Shown here one piece after another: positions 1 to 5,848 of a stretch of DNA of 6,095 nucleotides. Each line of letters opens with the position of its first letter. The stretch's first letter is position 1. This DNA is from Candidatus Delongbacteria bacterium (GTDB lineage: Bacteria; UBA4055): contig JAQVNT010000101.1 in assembly GCA_028702975.1 (NCBI GenBank), positions 1 to 6,095 of the forward strand, written 5' to 3'. Position numbers and translations under genes: made by a program. The notes beneath the pieces are model-generated. The model saw only the letters and a list, made by a program, of their open reading frames with translations. It had not been told where the DNA came from and did no database searches.

Positions 1-333
1 CAGATATCCGACCAGCTCAGGGGCATGATGATCACCGGCGAACTGAAAGAAGGCGATGCTCTTCCGTCTATCAGGAACCTCGCAAAAGACCTCAGGATCA
101 GCGTGATCACCACCAAGAGAAGTTATGAGGATCTCGAGCGCGAAGGCTTTTTGGAAACCGTCGGTGGCAAAGGGACTTTCGTGGCTCATCAGAATAAGGA
201 ATTTATCAAAGAGCAGAAGCTCAAAATTATCGAAAACAGGCTGTCGGAAGCGGTAGATGAGGCCAAAATGCTCGGATTAAAGAAAAGTGAGTTGAGAGAA
301 ATGCTCGATGCGCTATACGAGGAGGTATTATAA
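1..333 (+). CDS. GntR-family transcriptional regulator, YtrA-like, 5' end outside window
   Basis: The reading frame is open from base 1 to the TAA at 331-333 and gives 110 residues, so the true start lies upstream. An internal ATG at 25 is not the start, because the preceding codons (QISDQLRG) already match the start of the GntR winged-helix domain. The visible part has the GntR hallmark of a GELKEGDALPSIRNLAKDL stretch, then a recognition-helix region (ISVITTKRSYEDLEREG) and the wing (GGKGTFVA). Only about 45 residues of helical tail follow, with no large effector-binding domain. That short tail is characteristic of the YtrA subfamily, whose members usually repress a neighbouring ABC transporter operon. 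The stop overlaps the ATPase start (TAATG), so the two are probably co-transcribed and the regulator likely autoregulates the cassette. Its operator would lie upstream of the window. The ligand is unknown. Confidence 0.9.
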   Translation, partial: QISDQLRGMMITGELKEGDALPSIRNLAKDLRISVITTKRSYEDLEREGFLETVGGKGTFVAHQNKEFIKEQKLKIIENRLSEAVDEAKMLGLKKSELREMLDALYEEVL

Positions 334-1184
334 TGAATAAGATACTTGAAATTAACGGTGTAACGAAAGAATTCGAAGGTTTTAAGCTCGACAATATCAG
401 TTTCGGCTTGGAAAAAGGCTATATCATGGGATTTATCGGTCCGAACGGCGCAGGCAAAACGACCACTATCAGGCTGATCATGAATTTACTGAAGAAAGAT
501 TCCGGCGATATTAAAATTTTCGGCATGGACAATTCGAAAGATGAAGTGGCAATAAAGGACAGGATCGGCTTCGTATATGAGGAAAGCTATTTCTATGAGC
601 ATCTGACCGTAAAGAAAATGAAAGATATAATCGCGCCGTTCTACAGCAGGTGGGATGATGAGAAATTCGATGAATACTGCTCTGTCTTCGGCCTCCTCCC
701 GAATAAAAAAATTAGAGATCTCTCAAAAGGCACCAAAATGAAATTCTCGCTTGCTGTAGCTCTTTCTCACAATGCCGAACTTTTGATACTTGATGAACCA
801 ACCTCCGGGCTTGATCCTGTCTTCCGCGACAAACTCATGGACATCTTGCGAGAAGAAATTCAGGATGAGAACAAATCCATCCTTTTCTCAACACACATCA
901 CTTCCGACCTTGAGAAAATAGCCGATTACATCACATTCATCAATAACGGCCGCATAGTATTCTCCGACCAAAAAGATGTCCTGCTCGAAAACTACAAGAT
1001 CATCAAAGGCGACTCAGGCATACTCACAGGTGAAATAAAAAGTGAGCTACTCGGCGTCAAAGAGAATAGATTCGGTTTCGAAGCACTCTGCAATGTAGAG
1101 AAGCAAAACGTATTCTCACAGTTCGAGATCGTTACAGAAAAACCGACCCTCGAGCAGATGATGGTCTATATGCAGAACAAGTAA
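333..1184 (+). CDS. ABC transporter ATP-binding protein, YtrB/BcrA-like
   Basis: A cytoplasmic ATPase of 283 residues that would power the membrane proteins encoded downstream. Walker A is GPNGAGKTT at residues 36-44. The Q-loop region around 80-86 reads FVYEESY, with glutamate where many ABC proteins have glutamine. The signature motif is LSKG at 130-133, a variant common in this subfamily in place of LSGG. Walker B with the catalytic glutamate is LLILDE at 150-155, followed by the D-loop SGLD at 158-161 and the H-loop histidine at 188 (STH). All catalytic positions appear intact. The last 70 or so residues form the usual accessory tail of drug or peptide exporter ATPases. The start is supported by a GGAGG at 321-325 inside the end of the regulator gene, with a 7-base spacer. 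A GntR/YtrA gene before it and three ABC-2 permeases after it indicate an exporter-type system. The substrate cannot be inferred. Confidence 0.95.
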   Translation: MNKILEINGVTKEFEGFKLDNISFGLEKGYIMGFIGPNGAGKTTTIRLIMNLLKKDSGDIKIFGMDNSKDEVAIKDRIGFVYEESYFYEHLTVKKMKDIIAPFYSRWDDEKFDEYCSVFGLLPNKKIRDLSKGTKMKFSLAVALSHNAELLILDEPTSGLDPVFRDKLMDILREEIQDENKSILFSTHITSDLEKIADYITFINNGRIVFSDQKDVLLENYKIIKGDSGILTGEIKSELLGVKENRFGFEALCNVEKQNVFSQFEIVTEKPTLEQMMVYMQNK

Positions 1185-1204
1185 AAGCGCAGGAGGAAAG
1201 TAAA

Positions 1205-2329
1205 ATGTTTAAGTTAATAATGGCAGATATAAAAGTTTTGGGGAATAGGATATGGCAGATTCCGATCGGAGTATTTCTGTTCATTTTCTCGTTTTCGTTC
1301 ATACCAAACCTTGAAGAAGTATATAAGATCCATCACTTGATATATTCCGTATTAATACCAGGATTGCTAACTTATGAACTTTTGCGCGATGAACAGAAGC
1401 ACGGATCTGAATCAGTGTTTATGACTTTACCGGTCTGTAAGAAAACTTGTATTCTCGGCAGATATATAGTAATATCACTGTTCTGCTCACTGTCAATACC
1501 TGTAATATATTTATCTGAATACTTACATATTACTATGCATGCTAAAGAATCAATAATTGAGTTCTCAAGAATAGGGAGTATTTCGATCGGGGTCCTTCTA
1601 GTGATATATTATACCCTGCCTGTTTATTATTACACAAAAAAGTTAATGAGATCAATGGGAGCCTCTGCATTATTTCTGACAGCACTTCTTATCATAACTG
1701 ATATATTATATTCGCATAGCTACAGGCTTTCTCTGGATAACAATACACTGATCTGGTATTTCAAATTTTCAGGAATCATCGCATCACTCGTATTGGTCTT
1801 GAAAGTGTTTGAACATTTTTATAAGAATATAGCTGACCGATACACCAATGATATCATTTACACTACAATTATATTCCTTACAATTGATAGGATCGCGGCT
1901 TTTCAGAACATGTTATTGAATTATATTTCGGTCAATAAAAACTTAGAAATATTTCTTAAATCCGAGAAACATATCGGATCTTATCTTCTTTTTACGGCAC
2001 TTTCATCCAAACACGGATTAGACTTGATTATTGTAGGCATATCGTTACTAATAGTAATATTTTTATTATTTGTCTTTCATAAAAATTTTAATGATAAATT
2101 CAATAGGAATATGATATTGTATATTCTGTCCCCGGTCATATTATTTCATGTATTTTCATTTTTGATCTCTTTCCACAGTATGATTTTTTATTATCCGGGC
2201 GATGAATTCTACTGGAATATTCATCTCTTACTCATATATATGATATTCGTAGTCTCAATAATCGTTTTTATTATGATCTCCGTAAGAGCTTCAATTTATC
2301 TCCTCAAAAACGACAGGAGGCATTCATGA
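1205..2329 (+). CDS. ABC-2-type membrane permease, first of a tandem pair
   Basis: A 374-residue integral membrane protein with roughly ten hydrophobic segments (approximately 17-34, 43-60, 84-104, 123-143, 150-168, 182-200, 215-232, 272-292, 303-325 and 338-360), judged by eye. It has no signal peptide or catalytic motif. It starts 20 bases after the ATPase stop with a strong AGGAGG at 1191-1196 and an 8-base spacer. The N-terminal block has the arrangement common in ABC-2 permeases: first TM, second TM with IPGLL, a polar E-LLRDEQKHGS loop, then a TLPV-K motif before the third TM. It is closely related to the next gene: by hand count 50 of the first 80 residues are identical, and the C-terminal RAS-YLLKN motif is shared. 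It most likely forms the transmembrane pore with the other permeases and the ATPase. Base composition is strongly AT-rich, with some 60-base lines around 2041-2100 near 13% GC. Substrate unknown. Confidence 0.85.
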   Translation: MFKLIMADIKVLGNRIWQIPIGVFLFIFSFSFIPNLEEVYKIHHLIYSVLIPGLLTYELLRDEQKHGSESVFMTLPVCKKTCILGRYIVISLFCSLSIPVIYLSEYLHITMHAKESIIEFSRIGSISIGVLLVIYYTLPVYYYTKKLMRSMGASALFLTALLIITDILYSHSYRLSLDNNTLIWYFKFSGIIASLVLVLKVFEHFYKNIADRYTNDIIYTTIIFLTIDRIAAFQNMLLNYISVNKNLEIFLKSEKHIGSYLLFTALSSKHGLDLIIVGISLLIVIFLLFVFHKNFNDKFNRNMILYILSPVILFHVFSFLISFHSMIFYYPGDEFYWNIHLLLIYMIFVVSIIVFIMISVRASIYLLKNDRRHS

Positions 2330-3513
2330 AGAATCTGATTTTAGCTGACTTGAAAGTGCTCGGGCACAGATTGTGGACAATCCCGCTCGGAGTTTTCCTG
2401 TTCATATTCTCGTTTTCGTTCATTCCGTATCTGAATCAGGTTCAGCAGTTCCAGAACTGGATTTTTGCTATCCTGATCCCCGGACTGTTGACATTTGAAC
2501 TGCTTCGCGAAGAACAGAAGAATAAGTCGGATTCAATGCTGATGACTATGCCTGTAAGTAAAGAAAAATATGTGTGGAGTAAGTATATCCTTTTGATCAC
2601 TTTCTCATTGATCGGTTTTTTATTTGGAGAAGCTTCTAATAAAACAATTGAAATATTTAATTTGTATTATGCTGAAAACTACATTTTAAGATATTTTAGT
2701 GCAATGTATTATACTTCTTTCACGGTACTGAAACTTTTGTTTATAGCCTTTCCAATATATTTATATTCCAGGCAGTTGAAAATTTCTTTCATTATAGCAC
2801 CGCTTATCATGTTCGGATTAGTTTATTTATATTTGAATCTTTTTGTCACATTAAGGTATCAGGCTTTATATTCCTATTCGTTGGGATTTGCAGGTTATTA
2901 CATTAACATAATGTTTTTAGTAATAGCAGTACTGTTTGTTCATGCGATTATAATCTACAAATTCAAGAAATTTCTGCCGATAATGAAACATCTGTGGTTC
3001 CTTGTTATAATTTTAGTCTTTATAATGACAAATGATATTCTTAGAGAACAAGTATCAATGTCGAATCATTATTATGAGATGAAGAAATTATCTATAGAAA
3101 AAGCGGATATTTGGAAAGAGAGTAAATTGACAATAGGTTCTTTGGGTTCCAGATATGCAAATCTTCTTGATTATGCGTTAAAGTACTGTGAGAAGGAGGA
3201 GTATAGATTTATACTTTCATTTTCAGTTGTGATCATTACATCGTTACTGCTTCTAATTTTACATAAAAGCACTGAAAAAAAGTTTATGAATCTGATAATA
3301 TTGTTTTTCTTAATGCCGATTATAATGTTGATCTTTGAAAAATATATTATCTTTTTTCTCCGTTTGTTTATAAAAGAATATGTATACTATTATCCTGATT
3401 TAGGCGGAGCTCCACTTTATCTTTATTCTTTAACGATCGGATCTTTCCTTTATATGTACATCTCAGCCAGAGCTTCAGTCTATCTTCTAAAAAACAACAG
3501 GACTTTAAAATGA
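2326..3513 (+). CDS. ABC-2-type membrane permease, second of a tandem pair
   Basis: A 395-residue multi-spanning protein paralogous to the preceding permease. Shared parts are the ADLKVLG-R-W-IP start, GVFLFIFSFSFIP at 22-34, IPGLLTFELL at 51-60, the EEQK-KS-S loop, MPVSKE before the third TM, a YYP motif near 355 and the C-terminal ARASVYLLKN. The central part (about 100-300) has diverged and contains a soluble stretch at about 240-292 that may face outside the membrane. The start codon overlaps the previous stop (ATGA, 2326-2329), with AGGAGG at 2315-2320 and a 5-base spacer, so translation is coupled. Two similar but unequal permeases suggest a heterodimeric membrane channel sharing the single ATPase. 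This is inference from arrangement. The gene is AT-rich, like its twin. Confidence 0.85.
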   Translation: MKNLILADLKVLGHRLWTIPLGVFLFIFSFSFIPYLNQVQQFQNWIFAILIPGLLTFELLREEQKNKSDSMLMTMPVSKEKYVWSKYILLITFSLIGFLFGEASNKTIEIFNLYYAENYILRYFSAMYYTSFTVLKLLFIAFPIYLYSRQLKISFIIAPLIMFGLVYLYLNLFVTLRYQALYSYSLGFAGYYINIMFLVIAVLFVHAIIIYKFKKFLPIMKHLWFLVIILVFIMTNDILREQVSMSNHYYEMKKLSIEKADIWKESKLTIGSLGSRYANLLDYALKYCEKEEYRFILSFSVVIITSLLLLILHKSTEKKFMNLIILFFLMPIIMLIFEKYIIFFLRLFIKEYVYYYPDLGGAPLYLYSLTIGSFLYMYISARASVYLLKNNRTLK

Positions 3514-4187
3514 AGCACATGATAAAATCAAACCTCTACCTGATATTCTGGGCGGACAAGTACTTTGGAGCTGTCGTAATTGCGATGCTGGTTGCACCTG
3601 TAATTATTCTTCAGGGTCACTTTTCAGCTTATGCGATTGGGCTTATTCTGTCGGTGTTCTTTGCACTTTTGAAGTTCAATTCGACGGTGTCTTCGAGCAG
3701 GCATGATAAAGTGAACGCCTCTGTGCCTGTTGAAAAGGAATTGATCGTGATCTCGCGTTTTTTTACGGCGGCGATAGTTACTGATATGTTCACGCTCGCG
3801 GCTATCGGAGTCTCGGTCTGGGCGAACATCAAGAAAGTCTTCTACGATTCGGATAAGGTCGAGCTCGCGCTTAGGAAGATCGTAGTCGAAATACATACTC
3901 CGGTAAGCGGCATCGTCGCGGGGCTGATCTTCGGCATTCTGATCTCTGTGATAATTTCATCGGTTTACCTTTATTTATGGTCGAAGTTTGAGCATGAAAA
4001 ATATAATCTCTACTTTACAATGACGGTCATGATCTTCGCGTTCGTAATAAAACCGCTACTTGAAGGAATTGCCGATGCTGGGATAAGCATGATATGGTTC
4101 AACCTGATTTTGATGTTGGTAGCTGTTCCGACCGTGTGGGTCTCACTTTCAAGATCAATGGATGCATTCGGGAAACGGGATTTTTAG
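3510..4187 (+). CDS. Small ABC-2-type membrane permease subunit
   Basis: A 225-residue membrane protein with about six hydrophobic segments (approximately 18-35, 38-55, 84-104, 132-156, 166-184 and 193-212), judged by eye. After the second segment come a polar SSSRHDKVNASVPVEKE loop and then ISRF. This occupies the same place as the E-QK-S-MPVSKE-SKY motif of the two larger permeases and fits the short ABC-2 permeases (ABC2_membrane_5-like) found beside YtrB-type ATPases. The start overlaps the previous stop (ATGA, 3510-3513). The ribosome site is weak (AGGA, 3499-3502), so expression probably relies on translational coupling. Base composition is distinctly richer in GC than the two upstream permeases, with about 53% in 3781-3840. 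It is the last gene of the exporter operon. It is assigned by topology and context more than by strong family motifs. Confidence 0.75.
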   Translation: MKHMIKSNLYLIFWADKYFGAVVIAMLVAPVIILQGHFSAYAIGLILSVFFALLKFNSTVSSSRHDKVNASVPVEKELIVISRFFTAAIVTDMFTLAAIGVSVWANIKKVFYDSDKVELALRKIVVEIHTPVSGIVAGLIFGILISVIISSVYLYLWSKFEHEKYNLYFTMTVMIFAFVIKPLLEGIADAGISMIWFNLILMLVAVPTVWVSLSRSMDAFGKRDF

Positions 4188-4215
4188 TTTTAAATCCATT
4201 TTAAAAAAAAATCGC

Positions 4216-4246
4216 TTGACTTGAACCTTGGGTTTATGTTTACATT
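4216..4246 (+). promoter_or_regulatory. MerR-type promoter and operator
   Basis: A -35 box TTGACT (4216-4221) is followed by a 19-base spacer (4222-4240) and a -10 box TACATT (4241-4246). A 19-base spacer is the hallmark of promoters activated by MerR-family proteins, which distort over-long spacers. An imperfect dyad lies between the boxes: AACC-TTG-GGTT at 4224-4234, extending to 4219-4239 with 7 of 10 paired positions complementary. Its centre is about 2 bases from the spacer midpoint. The MerR-family gene starts 30 bases after the -10 box, so autoregulation is expected. The boxes and dyad are seen directly; binding by this regulator is inferred. Confidence 0.65.
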
Positions 4247-4263
4247 ACTTTCTGAAATAAAAA

Positions 4264-4276
4264 ACCGGAGGAGAAA
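4264..4276 (+). promoter_or_regulatory. Ribosome binding site for the MerR fusion gene
   Basis: The sequence CCGGAGGAGAAA precedes ATG at 4277. It has a GGAGGA core at 4267-4272 and a short spacer, which fixes the start of the regulator gene. The encoded MYYSIGEFSK matches the normal beginning of a MerR DNA-binding domain, so no upstream start is needed. Confidence 0.75.
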
Positions 4277-5644
4277 ATGTATTACAGCATCGGAGAATTT
4301 TCAAAGATCACGAATCTGACACCGAAAATGTTAAAGATCTACCACGAAATGGGACTTTTGGTACCCGCAAAGGTGGATGAGTTTTCAAAGTACCGGTACT
4401 ACAACAAAAGTAACTTCGAAGCCGCAAATCTGATATCTTTCTTTAAGCAGTTCGATTTTTCACTGGCTGAAATAAAAGAGATCGTGGACAATCCTGATGA
4501 TGAATTAATCCTGACACAGCTTCTTGAAAAACAAAAAGATGTTATCGAAGAGAAGATAACAAAATACAACTTTGTTATGGGTTTGATAGGAGAAAAATTG
4601 AAAAACGGGATTTTCGAACATGAATCAAATGGGGCATCAAAGCAAAGAAGTAAATTCTGGAAACTGTTCTCGAAATTGATAGGAAGAGAAGTTTCAATAT
4701 CTGATTCGTTAAAGTTTGCTTCAAAAAGTGCGGATGACGAGCTGAAATCTGTCATTAATGATGTCGTCAAAGAAATTGATGAAGGGAAAAAACTGCATGA
4801 CACAATGAGCAAATACAACTCAGTATTTACCGAACTTGAAATTTTCGTAATTAATCCCTATAGCGAAGAAAAATGTTTGAATACAGCTTCGGATATGTTG
4901 GGCATAGCATTCGTGGAAGTTGGTTTTCCTGATCAGGAAGAAGGTGAAAGAAATACAAGATCAAAATATTGGAAAATTTTTGGTTTATTACTTTTTGCAG
5001 GTATAAGTTTAACAAAAGGTATGGAAATAGCATCCGAATGGGCAGATGAAAAAGTTAAAGCTGTTACAAAGCAAATGATAGAGGAAATATGCAATGGTAA
5101 AGATTTTTTTACTACTCTTAAAGGCAGATCGGAAATTTTCACAGAGCTTGAAATAGAATTGATAAGAATTGGTGAACAATCTGGATATCTGGACATTTTT
5201 CTCGGAATATTACCAAAGATTGTTAAAATGAAAGAGGTATCTGAATCAGAAAACGAGAAAAGAAAAGATTTCTGGAAAGTGATAGGAGAGTTTAAAGAAG
5301 AAAATGCTTTTGAATCTATTGATAATAAGGCTTATGATGCAAACTATAATTTTATAGTGAAATTTAATGAAAATAAAGAGACGAATGAGAAAAGAAAATT
5401 ACCTGACAGAAATAATTTTCATTTATTTCAAGATGTTATTCGTGTTGCTCTGTTTGTAGCTGATGATAAATTAAAAGATATTTCAGAAGAAGTTTTAAAA
5501 GATATAAGAAGTAAAAAAACTTTATCAAGTGTAATGGAAAAATTTCCTGATGTTTTCCAGGAGTTTGAAACTAAGCTGATAGCTCTGGGCGAAGCAAATA
5601 AGAATATTGGTAAGGCTGCACAGGATCTCGCGGAGGTATTGTAA
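4277..5644 (+). CDS. MerR-family regulator fused to three GspF/T2SSF-like modules
   Basis: A 455-residue protein. Residues 1-70 are a MerR helix-turn-helix and wing: YSIGEFSKITNLTPKMLKIY, then GLLVPAKVDEFSKYRYY, then FF-FDFSLAEIKEIV. The usual R of the LRYY motif is K20 here (MLKIY). Residues about 75-110 form the dimerising helix typical of the family. Ordinary MerR proteins end near 130 or carry a ligand domain. This one instead has three diverged copies of a helical module (about 124-215, 228-318 and 329-454). Copy 2 reads very like a GspF/PilC cytoplasmic domain: LLLFAGISLTKGMEIAS, then EEICNGKDFFTTL, then FTELEIELIRIGEQSGYLDIFL. Copy 3 ends FPDVFQEFETKLIALGEA, which also fits. No full transmembrane helix is apparent, so the protein should be cytoplasmic. 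Role inferred: a transcription regulator that senses a protein partner or state through GspF-derived domains. The MerR part is firm; the T2SSF assignment is by pattern recognition only. Confidence 0.85.
   Translation: MYYSIGEFSKITNLTPKMLKIYHEMGLLVPAKVDEFSKYRYYNKSNFEAANLISFFKQFDFSLAEIKEIVDNPDDELILTQLLEKQKDVIEEKITKYNFVMGLIGEKLKNGIFEHESNGASKQRSKFWKLFSKLIGREVSISDSLKFASKSADDELKSVINDVVKEIDEGKKLHDTMSKYNSVFTELEIFVINPYSEEKCLNTASDMLGIAFVEVGFPDQEEGERNTRSKYWKIFGLLLFAGISLTKGMEIASEWADEKVKAVTKQMIEEICNGKDFFTTLKGRSEIFTELEIELIRIGEQSGYLDIFLGILPKIVKMKEVSESENEKRKDFWKVIGEFKEENAFESIDNKAYDANYNFIVKFNENKETNEKRKLPDRNNFHLFQDVIRVALFVADDKLKDISEEVLKDIRSKKTLSSVMEKFPDVFQEFETKLIALGEANKNIGKAAQDLAEVL
4646..5638 (+). repeat. Three diverged intragenic repeats of a T2SSF-like helical module
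   Basis: Copies begin RSKFWKLF (residue 124), RSKYWKIF (228) and RKDFWKVI (329). Each has an A-x-x-x-A-D-[DE]-[EK]-[LV]-K motif: A148-K157, A252-K261 and A391-K400. Each also has [VI]-F-[TQ]-E-[LF]-E beginning one residue before F184, F288 and F427. The distance from the first Ala to that Phe is exactly 36 residues in all three copies. The distance from the leading Arg to the Ala is 24 in copies 1 and 2. Copy 3 carries an extra segment in that interval (62 residues from Arg to Ala). The GE pair expected in GspF-type domains is present in copies 2 (G299-E300) and 3 (G438-E439) but lost in copy 1. The DNA has diverged, so duplication is old. Confidence 0.8.
5255..5398 (+). repeat. In-frame 12-base direct repeats bracketing an extra segment in copy 3
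   Basis: GAGAAAAGAAAA occurs at 5255-5266 and again at 5387-5398, exactly 132 bases (44 codons) apart, and encodes EKRK both times (preceded by N in each case). The intervening residues, about 331-370, have no counterpart in copies 1 and 2. The sequence is low-complexity and purine-rich, so chance recurrence is possible. Confidence 0.5.
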
Positions 5645-5665
5645 AATTTAACGCAAGAAAAGAAC

Positions 5666-5694
5666 TTGACATTTATCATACAATGGCTTAAAAT
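5666..5694 (+). promoter_or_regulatory. Sigma-70-like promoter upstream of the GspE-like gene
   Basis: TTGACA (5666-5671, a perfect -35 match) is separated by 17 bases from TAAAAT (5689-5694, 5 of 6 matches to TATAAT). Transcription would start near 5700 and leave a leader of roughly 150 bases before the ATG at 5849. The normal 17-base spacing differs from the 19-base MerR-type promoter upstream. The GspE-like gene can therefore probably be expressed independently of the MerR protein, with read-through also possible. I see no strong terminator between the genes. Confidence 0.6.
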
Positions 5695-5836
5695 TCTTTT
5701 GCGAAAACAACATACAGGAACTTCTAATCGGAAAAACTTCGGTCATATCAGTACCGGGATCGTATTTAATAAGTAAGCTGCTTGAAACATATTCGAAAAA
5801 TAAAGTAATTAAAAAAGTCTTTATAAATAATTTAGC

Positions 5837-5848
5837 GGAGGTGTCAAA
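5837..5848 (+). promoter_or_regulatory. Ribosome binding site for the GspE-like gene
   Basis: GGAGG at 5837-5841 with a 7-base spacer to ATG 5849 fixes the start. It matters because the encoded protein begins directly at the GspE N2 domain, and this strong site argues that the absence of an N1 domain is real. No in-frame upstream coding sequence resembling N1 was seen. Confidence 0.75.

Larger units (their letters stand above)
5645..5848 (+). pseudogene. Possible decayed further copy of the T2SSF-like module
   Basis: This 204-base gap has no ORF with a usable start. One forward frame reads KFNARKELDIYHTMA from 5644 to a stop at 5689-5691. Another is open from 5670 to a stop at 5880-5882 and contains NNIQELLIGKTS, then KLLETYSKNKVIKKV, then INNLAEVSK. 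The first piece resembles the R-x-x-F/Y start of the modules in the MerR fusion. The last resembles that protein's C-terminus (KLIALGEANKNIG... LAEVL). Joined, they would give a shortened, frameshifted module. The bases GCGGAGGT occur both at the end of the MerR gene (5630-5637, encoding part of LAEV) and at the ribosome site of the next gene (5835-5842, in the LAEV codons of the second frame). This is consistent with tandem duplication and decay. The similarity is short and judged by eye; it may simply be a leader region. Confidence 0.35.

Noticed and set aside
3624..3896. Open frame on the minus strand inside the small permease gene (and a second one at 3629-3832)
   Set aside because: It lies opposite a well-supported coding gene, is arginine-rich in the way of antisense frames, and has no ribosome site or recognisable motif.
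4178..4212. Possible terminator after the exporter operon (TTTTTAGTTTTAAA ... TTTTAAAAAAAAA)
   Set aside because: Only A/T pairing can form, with no GC stem. The run of A rather than T on the forward strand does not fit an intrinsic terminator for the operon.
5683..5710. Programmed frameshift joining the two peptide-like frames of the gap
   Set aside because: No proper slippery heptamer in the needed phase and no usable start codon at a sensible distance from the GGAGG at 5632-5636. Decay is the simpler reading.
5738..5757. Short inverted repeat CGGT...ACCG in the leader of the GspE-like gene
   Set aside because: The stem is only four pairs with a nine-base loop, which is expected by chance and too weak to call a regulatory RNA.
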